From Lutibacter sp. (GTDB taxonomy: Bacteria > Bacteroidota > Bacteroidia > Flavobacteriales > Flavobacteriaceae): a stretch of DNA of 12,222 bases. The DNA lies in NCBI GenBank assembly GCA_030748365.1, contig JASMME010000014.1:1-12222 (forward strand), in the 5' to 3' direction. The notes beneath the pieces were generated by a model. It searched no databases. It was not told the origin of the DNA and worked only from the letters and a program-made list of their open reading frames with translations. A program made the translations under genes and the position numbers. Positions 1 through 6,616 of this stretch are shown one piece after another. How positions within the stretch are numbered: the first letter of the stretch is position 1; the number at the start of each line of letters is the position of its first letter.

Positions 1-1
1 C

Positions 2-127
2 ACTACCCCCAAGGAACAATTTGATAAAATAGCCCTGTTAAAACTGGCCAAAGACCACTACCGAGAAAAAGGACTTGGACGTCCTACTAAGAAAGACCGG
101 CGCGCCCTCGATGAGTTTCAGGATTGA
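2..127 (+). CDS. S4-domain RNA-binding protein, Hsp15-like (C-terminal fragment)
   Basis: Only the last 41 codons are in the window; the gene begins to the left. The visible tail is basic and ends with a GRPTKKDRRALDEF stretch followed by TGA. This resembles the C-terminal tail of Hsp15 (HslR) proteins, where a PDKKERRDLLRF-like segment follows the S4 RNA-binding domain. Family knowledge: Hsp15 binds stalled 50S subunits that carry nascent-chain tRNA. The S4 domain itself is not visible, so the call rests on the tail alone. The stop is 31 bases before the preferred start of the methyltransferase gene downstream, so the two are probably co-transcribed. Any protein with a similar basic tail could give this picture, so the function is moderately supported. 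Confidence 0.6.
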   Translation, partial: TTPKEQFDKIALLKLAKDHYREKGLGRPTKKDRRALDEFQD

Positions 128-158
128 TTGCTTATACCTATTAAACAGCCATTGGTCA

Positions 159-746
159 ATGAATAAAACACTTGATAACCACTATTGGAAACAGCGTTAC
201 CTACAGAAACAGACTGGTTGGAATATTGGCTATCCATCTCCGCCCCTAACAAACTATTGCCAACAGCTACGTGATAAAAATTGTAAAATACTGATTCCAG
301 GGGTAGGTAAAGGCTATGAAATTGACTGGTTACAAAAACAAGGTTTTGGACAAGTGTATGGCCTGGATATCACTGACGAACCTTTGGAAGCCATACTGAA
401 ACGCAATCCCAGTTTCCCGAAAACGCAGTTAATTAAGACCGATTTCTTTCACCACAAGGGCCACTACGACCTGATTTTGGAACAAACCTTTTTCTGTGCA
501 CTCCCTCCTGATCGCAGAAATGACTATGTGCAAACAATGGCCTCATTACTGCGTAAAAATGGAAAGTTATGCGGCGTTTTCTTTGATATCAACACTACTG
601 GCGAAGAACCTCCCTTTGGTGGTAGCCTACAGGAATACGAAACATTGTTTCGTCCTTATTTTACAATTAGGGTACTTGAAAGGTGTTATAATTCAATCAA
701 AGCGAGACAGGGAAACGAATTGTTTGCTATCTTTGAAAAAAAATAG
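159..746 (+). CDS. TPMT-family SAM-dependent methyltransferase
   Basis: A 195-residue class I methyltransferase of the thiopurine S-methyltransferase (TPMT) type. The family signature is clear: an N-terminal HYWKQRY motif (residues 8-14), a GW..GYPSPPL segment (20-30), SAM-binding motif I ILIPGVGKGYE (44-54), an acidic motif II ending GLDIT (68-72), DFF (95-97), and EQTFFCALPP (108-117). TPMT-like enzymes methylate sulfur, selenium, tellurium or halide substrates; the bacterial substrate is usually unknown and cannot be read here. I chose ATG 159, because a TTG at 75 would overlap the upstream coding region by over 50 bases and add residues unlike the family N-terminus. The protein appears complete and cytosolic. 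The next gene starts 6 bases after the stop, so the two probably share a transcript. Confidence 0.85.
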   Translation: MNKTLDNHYWKQRYLQKQTGWNIGYPSPPLTNYCQQLRDKNCKILIPGVGKGYEIDWLQKQGFGQVYGLDITDEPLEAILKRNPSFPKTQLIKTDFFHHKGHYDLILEQTFFCALPPDRRNDYVQTMASLLRKNGKLCGVFFDINTTGEEPPFGGSLQEYETLFRPYFTIRVLERCYNSIKARQGNELFAIFEKK

Positions 747-752
747 ATCTTG

Positions 753-1250
753 ATGGAACGATCGATCATACTGACCAGTGAACAAATTGAAGATAAAACA
801 CGGAGAATGGCCTATCAGCTCTATGAAACGCATGTAAAGGAGCAGGTGGTGATTTTGGCCGGAATCAATGGGAATGGCTATGTTTTTGCCCAAAAACTGG
901 GCAAGTGTTTACAGGGAATTTCTGACATCAAAGTCGTTTTGTGTAAGGTTATCATTGATAAAAAGCAGCCATTGAAGCCTGTTAAGACCGATTTGCCTGT
1001 GGCAGACTATCAGGAAAAATGTATCGTTCTCGTCGATGATGTACTGAACTCAGGAGCCACGCTTATCTACGGGGTAAAGCACTTCCTGGAAGTACCGCTA
1101 AAACAGTTCAAAACTGCCGTATTGATTAACAGAAATCATAAGCGGTATCCAGTAAAGGCAGACTTTAAGGGCCTTTCTCTTTCCACTTCCCTACAGGAAC
1201 ATGTGTCTGTTGTTTTTGAAGAGTCGACTGCCTATGCGGTCTTAGAATAA
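753..1250 (+). CDS. PyrR-like phosphoribosyltransferase domain protein
   Basis: A 165-residue type I phosphoribosyltransferase. The PRPP-binding motif VLVDDVLNSGAT lies at residues 92-103 and matches the family pattern of two acidic residues followed by a small-residue loop. Other parts follow PyrR: the N-terminal ILTSEQIEDKTRRMAYQLYE segment, and INRNHKRYPVKADFKG (125-140), which parallels the PyrR stretch after the core. The pyrophosphate-loop position reads GINGNGYVFA (38-47) rather than the GIKTRG type of classical PyrR. It may therefore be a diverged paralogue rather than the pyr-operon regulator. Family roles are UMP-dependent regulation or uracil phosphoribosyl transfer; neither can be assigned. 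ATG 753 is preferred over the TTG immediately before it. The 3' end overlaps aroK on the other strand by 9 bases. Confidence 0.75.
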   Translation: MERSIILTSEQIEDKTRRMAYQLYETHVKEQVVILAGINGNGYVFAQKLGKCLQGISDIKVVLCKVIIDKKQPLKPVKTDLPVADYQEKCIVLVDDVLNSGATLIYGVKHFLEVPLKQFKTAVLINRNHKRYPVKADFKGLSLSTSLQEHVSVVFEESTAYAVLE

Positions 1251-1751
1251 GGCACTAAGTGCTGCCACAACCTCTGGAACTGATTTCTTGTCCACCGAAA
1301 CGCTGTGGTGTGCTTGGTTATAAAAAGGAATTCGCTCAAACAACTGCTTGGCAATATAGGCGGATAACTCCGCCTTTTCAATACCTGCGATTAGCGGTCG
1401 GGTGTCAGCCACCTCTTGAAGCCGCTTGGTGAGGGTTTCCGTACTGGCACGCAGGTAGACAGCCACCGCCACAGACCGAACCGAGGTCATGGCATCGCCA
1501 TAACAAGGGGTTCCTCCACCCAAGGAAAGGATAAAAGACCCTTCCATTGCGAGAATTTCCCGGAGGTATTCTCCTTCTTTTTTTCTAAAATACACCTCAC
1601 CTTTTTGCTCAAAAATTTCAGTAATAGACAAGCCTTCCCTGCTTTCTATAAATTGATCCAGGTCAATGTGATCAATCCCCTTTTCACGGGATAGTGAACG
1701 CCCTACGATTGATTTGCCGCAGCCCATATAGCCCAATAATACCATTTTCAT
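1242..1751 (-). CDS. aroK: Shikimate kinase
   Basis: Phosphorylates shikimate to shikimate 3-phosphate with ATP in the chorismate pathway; cytosolic. At 169 residues it has the usual family length. Visible sites are the Walker A loop GYMGCGKS (7-14), the HIDLDQFIE segment (28-36) with Mg/shikimate aspartates, FRKKE (55-59) with the shikimate-binding arginine, LGGGTPC (77-83), the lid arginine in DTRPL (116-120), and a late arginine in ERIPFY (139-144). I chose ATG 1751 because the MKMVLLGYMG start fits the family; an ATG two codons later is possible, and the upstream extension to 1808 looks non-homologous. About 32 bases upstream is a near-match to the -7 box (GATATTTG, plus positions 1783-1790, one mismatch). 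The gene ends inside the 3' end of the convergent phosphoribosyltransferase. Confidence 0.93.
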   Translation of the reverse strand: MKMVLLGYMGCGKSIVGRSLSREKGIDHIDLDQFIESREGLSITEIFEQKGEVYFRKKEGEYLREILAMEGSFILSLGGGTPCYGDAMTSVRSVAVAVYLRASTETLTKRLQEVADTRPLIAGIEKAELSAYIAKQLFERIPFYNQAHHSVSVDKKSVPEVVAALSALF

Positions 1752-1814
1752 ATCCGGGGGTGTTTTGCCTTGTTTTCTTTGGCAAATATCGACTAAAAAA
1801 CTATACAAAAAAAC

Positions 1815-1844
1815 TTGTAATCTTAACTTTTGATAGTATATTTG
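1815..1844 (+). promoter_or_regulatory. Bacteroidota-type promoter of the tRNA pair
   Basis: TTG at 1815-1817, a 19-base spacer, then TATATTTG at 1837-1844. This matches the Bacteroidota housekeeping pattern TTG-N(17-23)-TAnnTTTG in both elements. The predicted start of transcription is a few bases after 1844, about 20 bases before the tRNA-Lys gene. It is the only site in the window where both elements are present at normal spacing. Confidence 0.75.
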
Positions 1845-1870
1845 CAGGCATCTTAAAAAATGTGTTGAGC

Positions 1871-1946
1871 GACCTGGTAGCTCAGTTGGTAGAGCACCTC
1901 CCTTTTAAGGAGGTGGTCCTGGGTTCGAGCCCCAGCCAGGTCACCA
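1871..1946 (+). tRNA. tRNA-Lys (anticodon UUU)
   Basis: A full cloverleaf can be drawn. The acceptor stem GACCTGG pairs with CCAGGTC, the D arm is TAGCTCAGTTGGTAGAGC, the anticodon stem is CCTCC/GGAGG with loop CTTTTAA (anticodon TTT at 1904-1906), and the T arm is CTGGGTTCGAGCCCCAG. The discriminator base is A1943, and CCA is encoded at 1944-1946. The gene decodes AAA and AAG lysine codons. It lies about 45 bases before tRNA-Leu and probably shares its transcript. Confidence 0.97.
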
Positions 1947-1947
1947 A

Positions 1948-1972
1948 AAAATAAAGTTTCTAGCTTTATTTT
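1948..1972 (+). other. AT-rich hairpin between the two tRNAs
   Basis: AAAATAAAG (1948-1956) can pair with CTTTATTTT (1964-1972) over nine base pairs around a 7-base loop. All pairs but one are A-T, so it is weak. It could be a processing spacer in the tRNA precursor or a leaky terminator; chance is also possible in such AT-rich sequence. Confidence 0.3.
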
Positions 1973-1990
1973 CCTCCAATATTGATCAAT

Positions 1991-2076
<86 letters not shown>

Positions 2077-2133
2077 CAGTATCAATAATTATTTCCTTTG
2101 TAAAATCGATGGACTTTCATTTGCTAGCTTCTA

Positions 2134-2155
2134 AGCCTAATAGGGCTGTATTTTT
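2134..2155 (+). terminator. Possible terminator of the tRNA transcript
   Basis: AGCCT (2134-2138) pairs with GGGCT (2143-2147, one G-U pair) around a 4-base loop, followed by TGTATTTTT. The stem is short and the T run does not start directly after it, so this is a weak candidate. Apart from it, I see nothing definite in 2077-2222 except the start region of the next gene. No exact TAnnTTTG box is present there. Confidence 0.3.
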
Positions 2156-2222
2156 AGAAATCTTTAACGAGTTTTTCCCATATTAATTAGTATCATTGCA
2201 TAGACCAACTAATTTTTGTCAT

Positions 2223-3047
2223 ATGCGACATCCTTTTCTACACCTCTTCTTTCTAATGCTTACCACAATGGTTTTTTCACAGGAACCAGCTGACAATATT
2301 AAAAAGGAAAACAGCCCTGCTATACAGGCTTTTTTAAAGGGGCAGGTTATCAGCCATCATACCCAAGAAAAACTCGATGGCGCCCATATATTCAACCTTA
2401 GTAGCGTCATTGGAACAGTGACCAATGACCTGGGAAAGTTTGAATTGGCCACCGGAAGCAACGACACAATCTACGTATCATACCTCGGTTACCAGTCTAT
2501 CAAACTGAAAATTACCAAAGACTTGCTTCGCGGACACGAACTAATAATTGAGCTACACGAAAAAAGAGAAACTTTTAAGGAAGTTGTGGTCAAGTCACAC
2601 AAACTGATTGGTGTACTGGAGATCGATGCCAAAAACGTCCCCAAGGACAAATATGCCCGTATCCATATTTCCGGGCTACCACAAACCTATGAGGTCGGTG
2701 CCCCCAAGAATACGAAAACCTATACCAAGGCCATGGATGCCATATTCCACCCAGTAGACTTTATCTATAATAAGTTTGGGAAGAAACCCAGGGAGCTACG
2801 TAAACTAAAAAAACTCCGGGACGATGACAACTTGCGCTCCCTACTAGAAGCCAAATTCAACCGGGAATTAATGATGGAATACCTGGATATGAATGCCCAG
2901 GAGTTAAACGACCTGCTGAACGAATGTAACTATTCTGATTATTTTATCAAATCTGCCAGTGACCTGCAGCTAATCGAAGCGGTCTTACTTTGTTATGAAA
3001 ATTACAAAGCCATCAAAAAAGGCAGTACCCAACGTACAAAGCAATAA
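2223..3047 (+). CDS. Secreted protein with carboxypeptidase-regulatory-like domain
   Basis: A 274-residue protein. Residues 1-19 form a signal peptide (MRH, then a hydrophobic run ending VFS before QEP), so it is exported to the periplasm or outer membrane. Residues about 37-112 look like a CarboxypepD_reg-like beta-sandwich. The marks are LKGQVISHHTQEKLDGAHIF, then GTVTNDLGKFEL, a YVSYLGYQS strand (84-92) and an acidic end with LIIELHEK; in this phylum such domains often sit before TonB-dependent receptors. No receptor barrel follows. Residues 113-274 are charged and mostly helical-looking (RELRKLKKLRDDD, 190-202) with no family I recognise. I chose ATG 2223 because it puts the signal peptide at the N-terminus; a TTG at 2196 would extend it by nine residues. 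A hairpin follows the stop codon. Confidence 0.75.
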   Translation: MRHPFLHLFFLMLTTMVFSQEPADNIKKENSPAIQAFLKGQVISHHTQEKLDGAHIFNLSSVIGTVTNDLGKFELATGSNDTIYVSYLGYQSIKLKITKDLLRGHELIIELHEKRETFKEVVVKSHKLIGVLEIDAKNVPKDKYARIHISGLPQTYEVGAPKNTKTYTKAMDAIFHPVDFIYNKFGKKPRELRKLKKLRDDDNLRSLLEAKFNRELMMEYLDMNAQELNDLLNECNYSDYFIKSASDLQLIEAVLLCYENYKAIKKGSTQRTKQ

Positions 3048-3060
3048 ATTAAGGACATAA

Positions 3061-3087
3061 AAAAGCCAACAATTACTGTTGGCTTTT
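3061..3087. terminator. Bidirectional terminator hairpin
   Basis: AAAAGCCAACA (3061-3071) pairs perfectly with TGTTGGCTTTT (3077-3087) over 11 base pairs around a 5-base loop. It lies between two convergent genes. Read on the plus strand it ends in TTTTA. Read on the minus strand the A run at 3059-3064 gives six U residues, so it is stronger for the prohibitin gene that ends at 3113. Confidence 0.8.
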
Positions 3088-3112
3088 ATTGGATTTATAC
3101 TATTTGAAAAGT

Positions 3113-3940
3113 TTATTGATTGCCCAATATGATTGGCAAACCATCCCCGGCACTACCGATTACGATTACCTTACTGTTAGGGGAGTCAGCTAGTTTTAAG
3201 GTCGCCTCTATACCTTTATCCTGCAGAATCTTATCCGTTAATGAAGCGCTTAGAATACGGTTGGCATCGGCCTTACCCTGGGCTTCGATCCGTTGCTTTT
3301 CGGCTTCTTTTTCAGCCGTAACCAATCTAAACTCATACTCCAAGGATTCTTGTTCCTGCTTGAGTTTCCGCTCAATCGCTTCTTTAATTGTAGGTGGCAG
3401 TGTCACATCTCTTACCAAGACTTCGTTCAACTGCACGTATTGATTCTTTAGTATCTTTCTTGTTTCTTCAAAAATCTCACTTTGAATAACATCTCTTTTA
3501 CTGGAATACAATTGTTCAGGCGTATAACGACCCACCACACTACGGGCTGCTGAACGCAAAGCTGGTTTGATGATCCTGTCTAGGTAATTTTCCCCTTTTT
3601 CCTTGTGTAGTTTCCCTAGGTCTTCATAGGTCGGCAAATACCAGGCCGTGGTTTCCAGTAGAATGTCTAGTCCATTGGAAGACAGCACCTTCATCTTTTC
3701 AAACAGTTCCTGTTGCCGTACCTCGTAAACAATGACTTTGTTCCAAGGTGCTACCAAATGAAAACCCTCTCCCAAAGGCGGTTTGTCAATAACCACCCCG
3801 CCGGAAAAACGTTTCCAAAGCACACCGGCTTCCCCGGCATCGATGTTGATGGTTGATTTCGATATAAAAATAATGGCCACAATGAATAAGAAGATTGTGG
3901 GTACCAATGTTTTGGGTAATTGTAATTGTCCGTTGCTCAT
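3113..3940 (-). CDS. Prohibitin/SPFH-domain membrane protein
   Basis: A 275-residue SPFH (stomatin/prohibitin/flotillin/HflC) protein. One N-terminal membrane segment is at about residues 11-28, without a cleavage site, so the body probably faces the periplasm as in HflK/HflC. The SPFH domain covers about 30-185, with the typical EAGVLWKRFSGGVV entry, PPLGEGFHLVAPW (54-66) and the RSVVGRYTPEQLYSSKRD segment (133-150). A charged coiled coil follows (186-226), ending in EAQGKADANRIL. The closest general match is the prohibitin branch. Family members form ring assemblies and modulate membrane proteases such as FtsH; no protease gene is nearby, so the partner is not shown here. It seems to be a single-gene unit with its own -7 box and terminator. 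Confidence 0.85.
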   Translation of the reverse strand: MSNGQLQLPKTLVPTIFLFIVAIIFISKSTINIDAGEAGVLWKRFSGGVVIDKPPLGEGFHLVAPWNKVIVYEVRQQELFEKMKVLSSNGLDILLETTAWYLPTYEDLGKLHKEKGENYLDRIIKPALRSAARSVVGRYTPEQLYSSKRDVIQSEIFEETRKILKNQYVQLNEVLVRDVTLPPTIKEAIERKLKQEQESLEYEFRLVTAEKEAEKQRIEAQGKADANRILSASLTDKILQDKGIEATLKLADSPNSKVIVIGSAGDGLPIILGNQ

Positions 3941-3961
3941 TTCTTTGAATTTTTAGTTCTT

Positions 3962-3969
3962 CAAAAATA
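3962..3969 (-). promoter_or_regulatory. -7 box of the prohibitin gene
   Basis: Read on the minus strand this is TATTTTTG, matching TAnnTTTG. It ends 22 bases before the ATG at 3940. No TTG lies at the normal 17-23 base distance upstream; the nearest is 14 bases away. Confidence 0.4.
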
Positions 3970-4026
3970 CAAAACTACCTTTACAATGACGCAGTTGCTA
4001 TTAATTATTTTTTAAAGGTCATATCT

Positions 4027-4058
4027 ATAAAAAAAATAGCGCCATACAAGGCGCTATT
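4027..4058 (-). terminator. Intrinsic terminator of fabG
   Basis: AATAGCGCC (4035-4043) and GGCGCTATT (4050-4058) form a 9-base-pair stem around a 6-base loop. On the minus strand the stem is followed by a long U run, from the A run at 4029-4036. It begins 28 bases after the fabG stop codon. This is a textbook rho-independent terminator. Confidence 0.85.
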
Positions 4059-4085
4059 ACTCATTATATAAATAAAAACAATTTC

Positions 4086-4832
4086 TTACGTATACATCCC
4101 ACCGTCAACACTCAGGGTCTGACCAGTGATATACGCACTCATATCAGAGGCTAAGAATACACAGGCATTGGCGATGTCCTCCGGGCTACCCCCTCTTTTC
4201 AAAGGAATACCAGCACGCCATTCTTTGACGGTTTCTTCGGGAAGGGTTGCGGTCATTTCTGTCTCTATAAATCCGGGGGCAATGGTATTACATCGAATGT
4301 TTCTTGAACCCAATTCCTGAGCAACAGACTTGCTAAAGCCAACAATACCTGCCTTGGAAGCGGCGTAATTGGCCTGGCCAGCATTCCCTTTTAAACCAAC
4401 CACTGAACTCATATTGATAATGGATCCCTTCCGCTGTTTCATCATGGGTCTGATGACAGCTTTGGTCAGGTTAAAGACTGATTTAAGGTTTACTTCTACA
4501 ACCTTGTCAAAATCGGTTTCTGAGATACGCATCAGCAGGTTGTCTTTGGTAATACCTGCATTGTTGATCAGTATATCGATAGAGCCAAATTCTGTAAGTA
4601 CGGTGGAGGCGAGTTCTTGAGCCGCTTCATAATCAGCCGCATTCGACTGGTAACCCTTGGCCTTTACACCGAGGTCGGTAAGGGTTTTCTCCAAGTCGGT
4701 AGCAGCTGCCACAGAGGCACTGTAGGTAAATGCTATGTTGGCACCCTGCTGTGCAAAAACAGTGGCAATTCCTTTTCCTATTCCACGGGTGGCACCTGTG
4801 ATAATGGCAGTCTTGCCTTCCAGTAATTTCAT
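4086..4832 (-). CDS. fabG: 3-oxoacyl-[acyl-carrier-protein] reductase
   Basis: Reduces 3-oxoacyl-ACP to (3R)-3-hydroxyacyl-ACP with NADPH, in the elongation cycle of type II fatty acid synthesis; cytosolic. At 248 residues it has the usual length. It is a classical short-chain dehydrogenase: cofactor loop TGATRGIG (12-19), NNAG (90-93), catalytic Ser143, Tyr156 and Lys160 (YAASK), and the family end GQTLSVDGGMYT. The spacing of Ser, Tyr and Lys agrees with E. coli FabG. I chose ATG 4832; a longer frame to 4874 runs back through the likely promoter. FabG fits the local theme, because the next step (FabZ) is encoded in the lpx operon to the right and 3-hydroxyacyl-ACP is the LpxA/LpxD substrate. 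An SDR of another pathway is possible but less likely. Confidence 0.9.
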   Translation of the reverse strand: MKLLEGKTAIITGATRGIGKGIATVFAQQGANIAFTYSASVAAATDLEKTLTDLGVKAKGYQSNAADYEAAQELASTVLTEFGSIDILINNAGITKDNLLMRISETDFDKVVEVNLKSVFNLTKAVIRPMMKQRKGSIINMSSVVGLKGNAGQANYAASKAGIVGFSKSVAQELGSRNIRCNTIAPGFIETEMTATLPEETVKEWRAGIPLKRGGSPEDIANACVFLASDMSAYITGQTLSVDGGMYT

Positions 4833-4863
4833 CGTTTGGTGGTATTTATTGTTTATATAGTAA

Positions 4864-4871
4864 CAAAGATA
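4864..4871 (-). promoter_or_regulatory. -7 box of fabG
   Basis: Read on the minus strand this is TATCTTTG, an exact TAnnTTTG box ending 32 bases before the fabG ATG. No TTG is found 17-23 bases upstream. Its upstream region lies inside the sucD terminator hairpin, so the two signals are packed together. Confidence 0.5.
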
Positions 4872-4880
4872 CACAATCGC

Positions 4881-4920
4881 CCTAAAAAAAGCTTCCCTAA
4901 CTTCGGGAAGCTTTTTTAGG
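4881..4920 (-). terminator. Terminator of sucD
   Basis: GCTTCCC (4891-4897) pairs with GGGAAGC (4905-4911) around a 7-base loop, and the stem is lengthened by flanking A and T runs (about 4885-4890 with 4912-4917). On the minus strand the stem ends in a run of U residues. It starts 15 bases after the sucD stop codon and could also work in the plus direction. Confidence 0.8.
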
Positions 4921-4934
4921 CTTATGTGCTGTAT

Positions 4935-5807
4935 TTATCCGAGTACTTCGGCTACCTTATCACCAATCTTGGCGGGTGATTCCACTACGTGGATGCCGTT
5001 TTCCTTTAAAATAGCCATCTTGGCCTGGGCAGTATCATCTTTACCACCTACAATGGCACCAGCATGTCCCATGGTCCTTCCTTTGGGAGCGGTTTGGCCT
5101 GCGATAAATCCAATAACTGGTTTTTTGTTTCCAGAATCTTTGATCCAGCGAGCGGCCTCTGCTTCTAGTTGTCCGCCGATCTCACCAATCATAACAATAC
5201 AGTTGGTATCATCATCCTCCATCAGTAACTGAACCGCCTCTTTGGTGGTTGTTCCGATAATTGGATCACCTCCAATACCGATGGCCGTGGTAATCCCATA
5301 ACCCTTTTTGACTACCTGGTCTGCAGCCTCATAGGTAAGCGTCCCTGATTTTGAGACAATCCCAACGGTTCCTTTTTTAAAGATAAAACCAGGCATGATA
5401 CCGACCTTGGCTTCCGCTGGTGTGATAACTCCCGGGCAATTTGGACCTATCAAACGACAGTCCTTATCTGCGATATAGGCTTTGACCTTGACCATATCTG
5501 CAACAGGAATTCCTTCAGTAATGCAAATAATCACTTTGATACCCGCTTCGGCAGCCTCCATAATCGCGTCTGCAGCAAAAGCTGGAGGAACGAAGATAAT
5601 AGAGGTATCGGCAGCTACTTTGTCAACCGCCTCCTTCACTGTATTAAAAACCGGTTTGTCAAGATGGGTCTGACCACCTTTGCCTGGTGTGACGCCCCCT
5701 ACAATATTCGTGCCGTATGACAGCATCTGTGTTGCGTGGAAAGTACCTTCACTACCGGTAAAACCTTGTACGATGATCTTTGAGTTTTTGTTTACTAAAA
5801 CGCTCAT
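4935..5807 (-). CDS. sucD: Succinate-CoA ligase (ADP-forming) subunit alpha
   Basis: Alpha subunit of the citric-acid-cycle enzyme that converts succinyl-CoA to succinate with formation of ATP or GTP. It is 290 residues, the full family length. Visible features are the CoA-binding Rossmann start [12 protein letters not shown] (11-22), PGKGGQ (41-46), [10 protein letters not shown] (121-130), the SKSGTLTYE loop (152-160), and GHAGAI with the phosphorylated histidine at His248. The beta subunit gene sucC is not next to it, unlike in E. coli; separate placement is common in Bacteroidota. It has a -7 box upstream and a hairpin downstream, so it looks like its own unit. Read-through from efp, 230 bases upstream, cannot be excluded. 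Confidence 0.96.
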   Translation of the reverse strand: MSVLVNKNSKIIVQGFTGSEGTFHATQMLSYGTNIVGGVTPGKGGQTHLDKPVFNTVKEAVDKVAADTSIIFVPPAFAADAIMEAAEAGIKVIICITEGIPVADMVKVKAYIADKDCRLIGPNCPGVITPAEAKVGIMPGFIFKKGTVGIVSKSGTLTYEAADQVVKKGYGITTAIGIGGDPIIGTTTKEAVQLLMEDDDTNCIVMIGEIGGQLEAEAARWIKDSGNKKPVIGFIAGQTAPKGRTMGHAGAIVGGKDDTAQAKMAILKENGIHVVESPAKIGDKVAEVLG

Positions 5808-6037
5808 AGTCTTGTCTATTTTTATTATAAGTTTCTGGCTTACAAAAGTAAATTAATTATTCGGTTAAACGTTTTTTGGGGCGGTTTTTTTGCCATTTAT
5901 TCGTGCAGCTAAATTCTAGGCATGACATGAAACCATCTCCTGATTCCTCAAGGGGGTATTTCTACTAATTTGCAAGGACTTACTTATAGATAAAAACAAC
6001 GGTTCAAGGTCCTGAAGTGGATGATTGAAGCTAAAAA
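5808..6037. other. 230-base gene-free gap between efp and sucD
   Basis: The longest non-coding stretch in the window. The part next to sucD holds its -7 box (5843-5850). I see no reading frame of useful length, no clear hairpin with a T run for efp, no tRNA-like fold and no repeat. It could contain an unrecognised leader, a small RNA or the remains of a lost gene, but nothing specific supports any of these. Confidence 0.5.
5843..5850 (-). promoter_or_regulatory. -7 box of sucD
   Basis: Read on the minus strand this is TACTTTTG, an exact TAnnTTTG match ending 36 bases before the sucD ATG. The upstream region is AT-rich but has no TTG at the usual distance. Confidence 0.45.
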
Positions 6038-6604
6038 TTATTCCTTATAACGCTCAATATAACTGCCTTTGGAAGTATCTACCTTTATCTTATCACCCTC
6101 ATTTATAAACAACGGTACGTTGATTTTGGCACCGGTTTCCAGGGTGGCTGGTTTGGTAGCATTGGTGGCTGTATTTCCCTTAACACCGGGCTCTGCATGA
6201 CTAACTTCTAATACGACGCTTGCCGGCATTTCAACAGACAGGGGCAATCCGTCTTCCGTATTGATAACGATGGTTACAATCTCTCCCTCTTTTAGAAGCT
6301 GATACGCATCAATAACCGTTCTTTGCAAAGCCAACTGATTGTAGTCTTCCGTATTCATAAAGTGGAACATCTCCCCTTCTGCGTACAAATACTGGTACTT
6401 ACGGGTTTCTACCCTAACCTCTTCAATCTTATGGCCTGCTGAAAAGGTATTGTCAATCACCTTTCCAGAGGTGACACTTTTTAGCTTGGTCCTGACAAAA
6501 GCAGGTCCTTTTCCAGGTTTAACGTGTAAAAACTCCACGACTTTGTAGATATCATTGTTGTATTTGATACAAAGTCCGTTTCTGATGTCTGAGGTATTTG
6601 CCAT
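6038..6604 (-). CDS. efp: Translation elongation factor P
   Basis: Binds between the ribosomal P and E sites and helps form peptide bonds at proline runs. It is 188 residues, typical of EF-P. Three parts are visible: an N-terminal KOW-like domain (1-65) with the tip loop KPGKGPAF, Lys32 being the residue at the P-site end; a middle OB domain with YLYAEGEMFHFMNTEDY (73-89); and a C-terminal OB domain with the family stretch EPGVKGNTATNATKPATLETG (138-158), followed by VPLFINEGDKIKVDT. The tip residue is lysine, as in EF-Ps modified on lysine, but no modifying enzyme (EpmA/EpmB type) is in the window. It is the last gene of the lpx operon, 12 bases after lpxA. No strong terminator follows. Confidence 0.97.
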   Translation of the reverse strand: MANTSDIRNGLCIKYNNDIYKVVEFLHVKPGKGPAFVRTKLKSVTSGKVIDNTFSAGHKIEEVRVETRKYQYLYAEGEMFHFMNTEDYNQLALQRTVIDAYQLLKEGEIVTIVINTEDGLPLSVEMPASVVLEVSHAEPGVKGNTATNATKPATLETGAKINVPLFINEGDKIKVDTSKGSYIERYKE

Positions 6605-6616
6605 ATATTATTTTAA

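Noticed and set aside
75..158. N-terminal extension of the methyltransferase from a TTG start
   Set aside because: It overlaps the upstream Hsp15-like coding region and adds residues unlike the TPMT N-terminus; ATG 159 gives the expected start.
1752..1808. N-terminal extension of shikimate kinase
   Set aside because: The extra 19 residues do not resemble shikimate kinases, which start a few residues before the Walker A strand; the extension covers the likely promoter.
2210..2218. TAATTTTTG as a promoter of the secreted protein gene
   Set aside because: It has three rather than two bases between TA and TTTG, lies only 4 bases before the start codon, and has no TTG at proper spacing.
4924..5232. 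102-residue plus-strand frame
   Set aside because: It is antisense to the C-terminal part of sucD and begins within the terminator region; low-complexity hydrophobic composition is typical of shadow frames.
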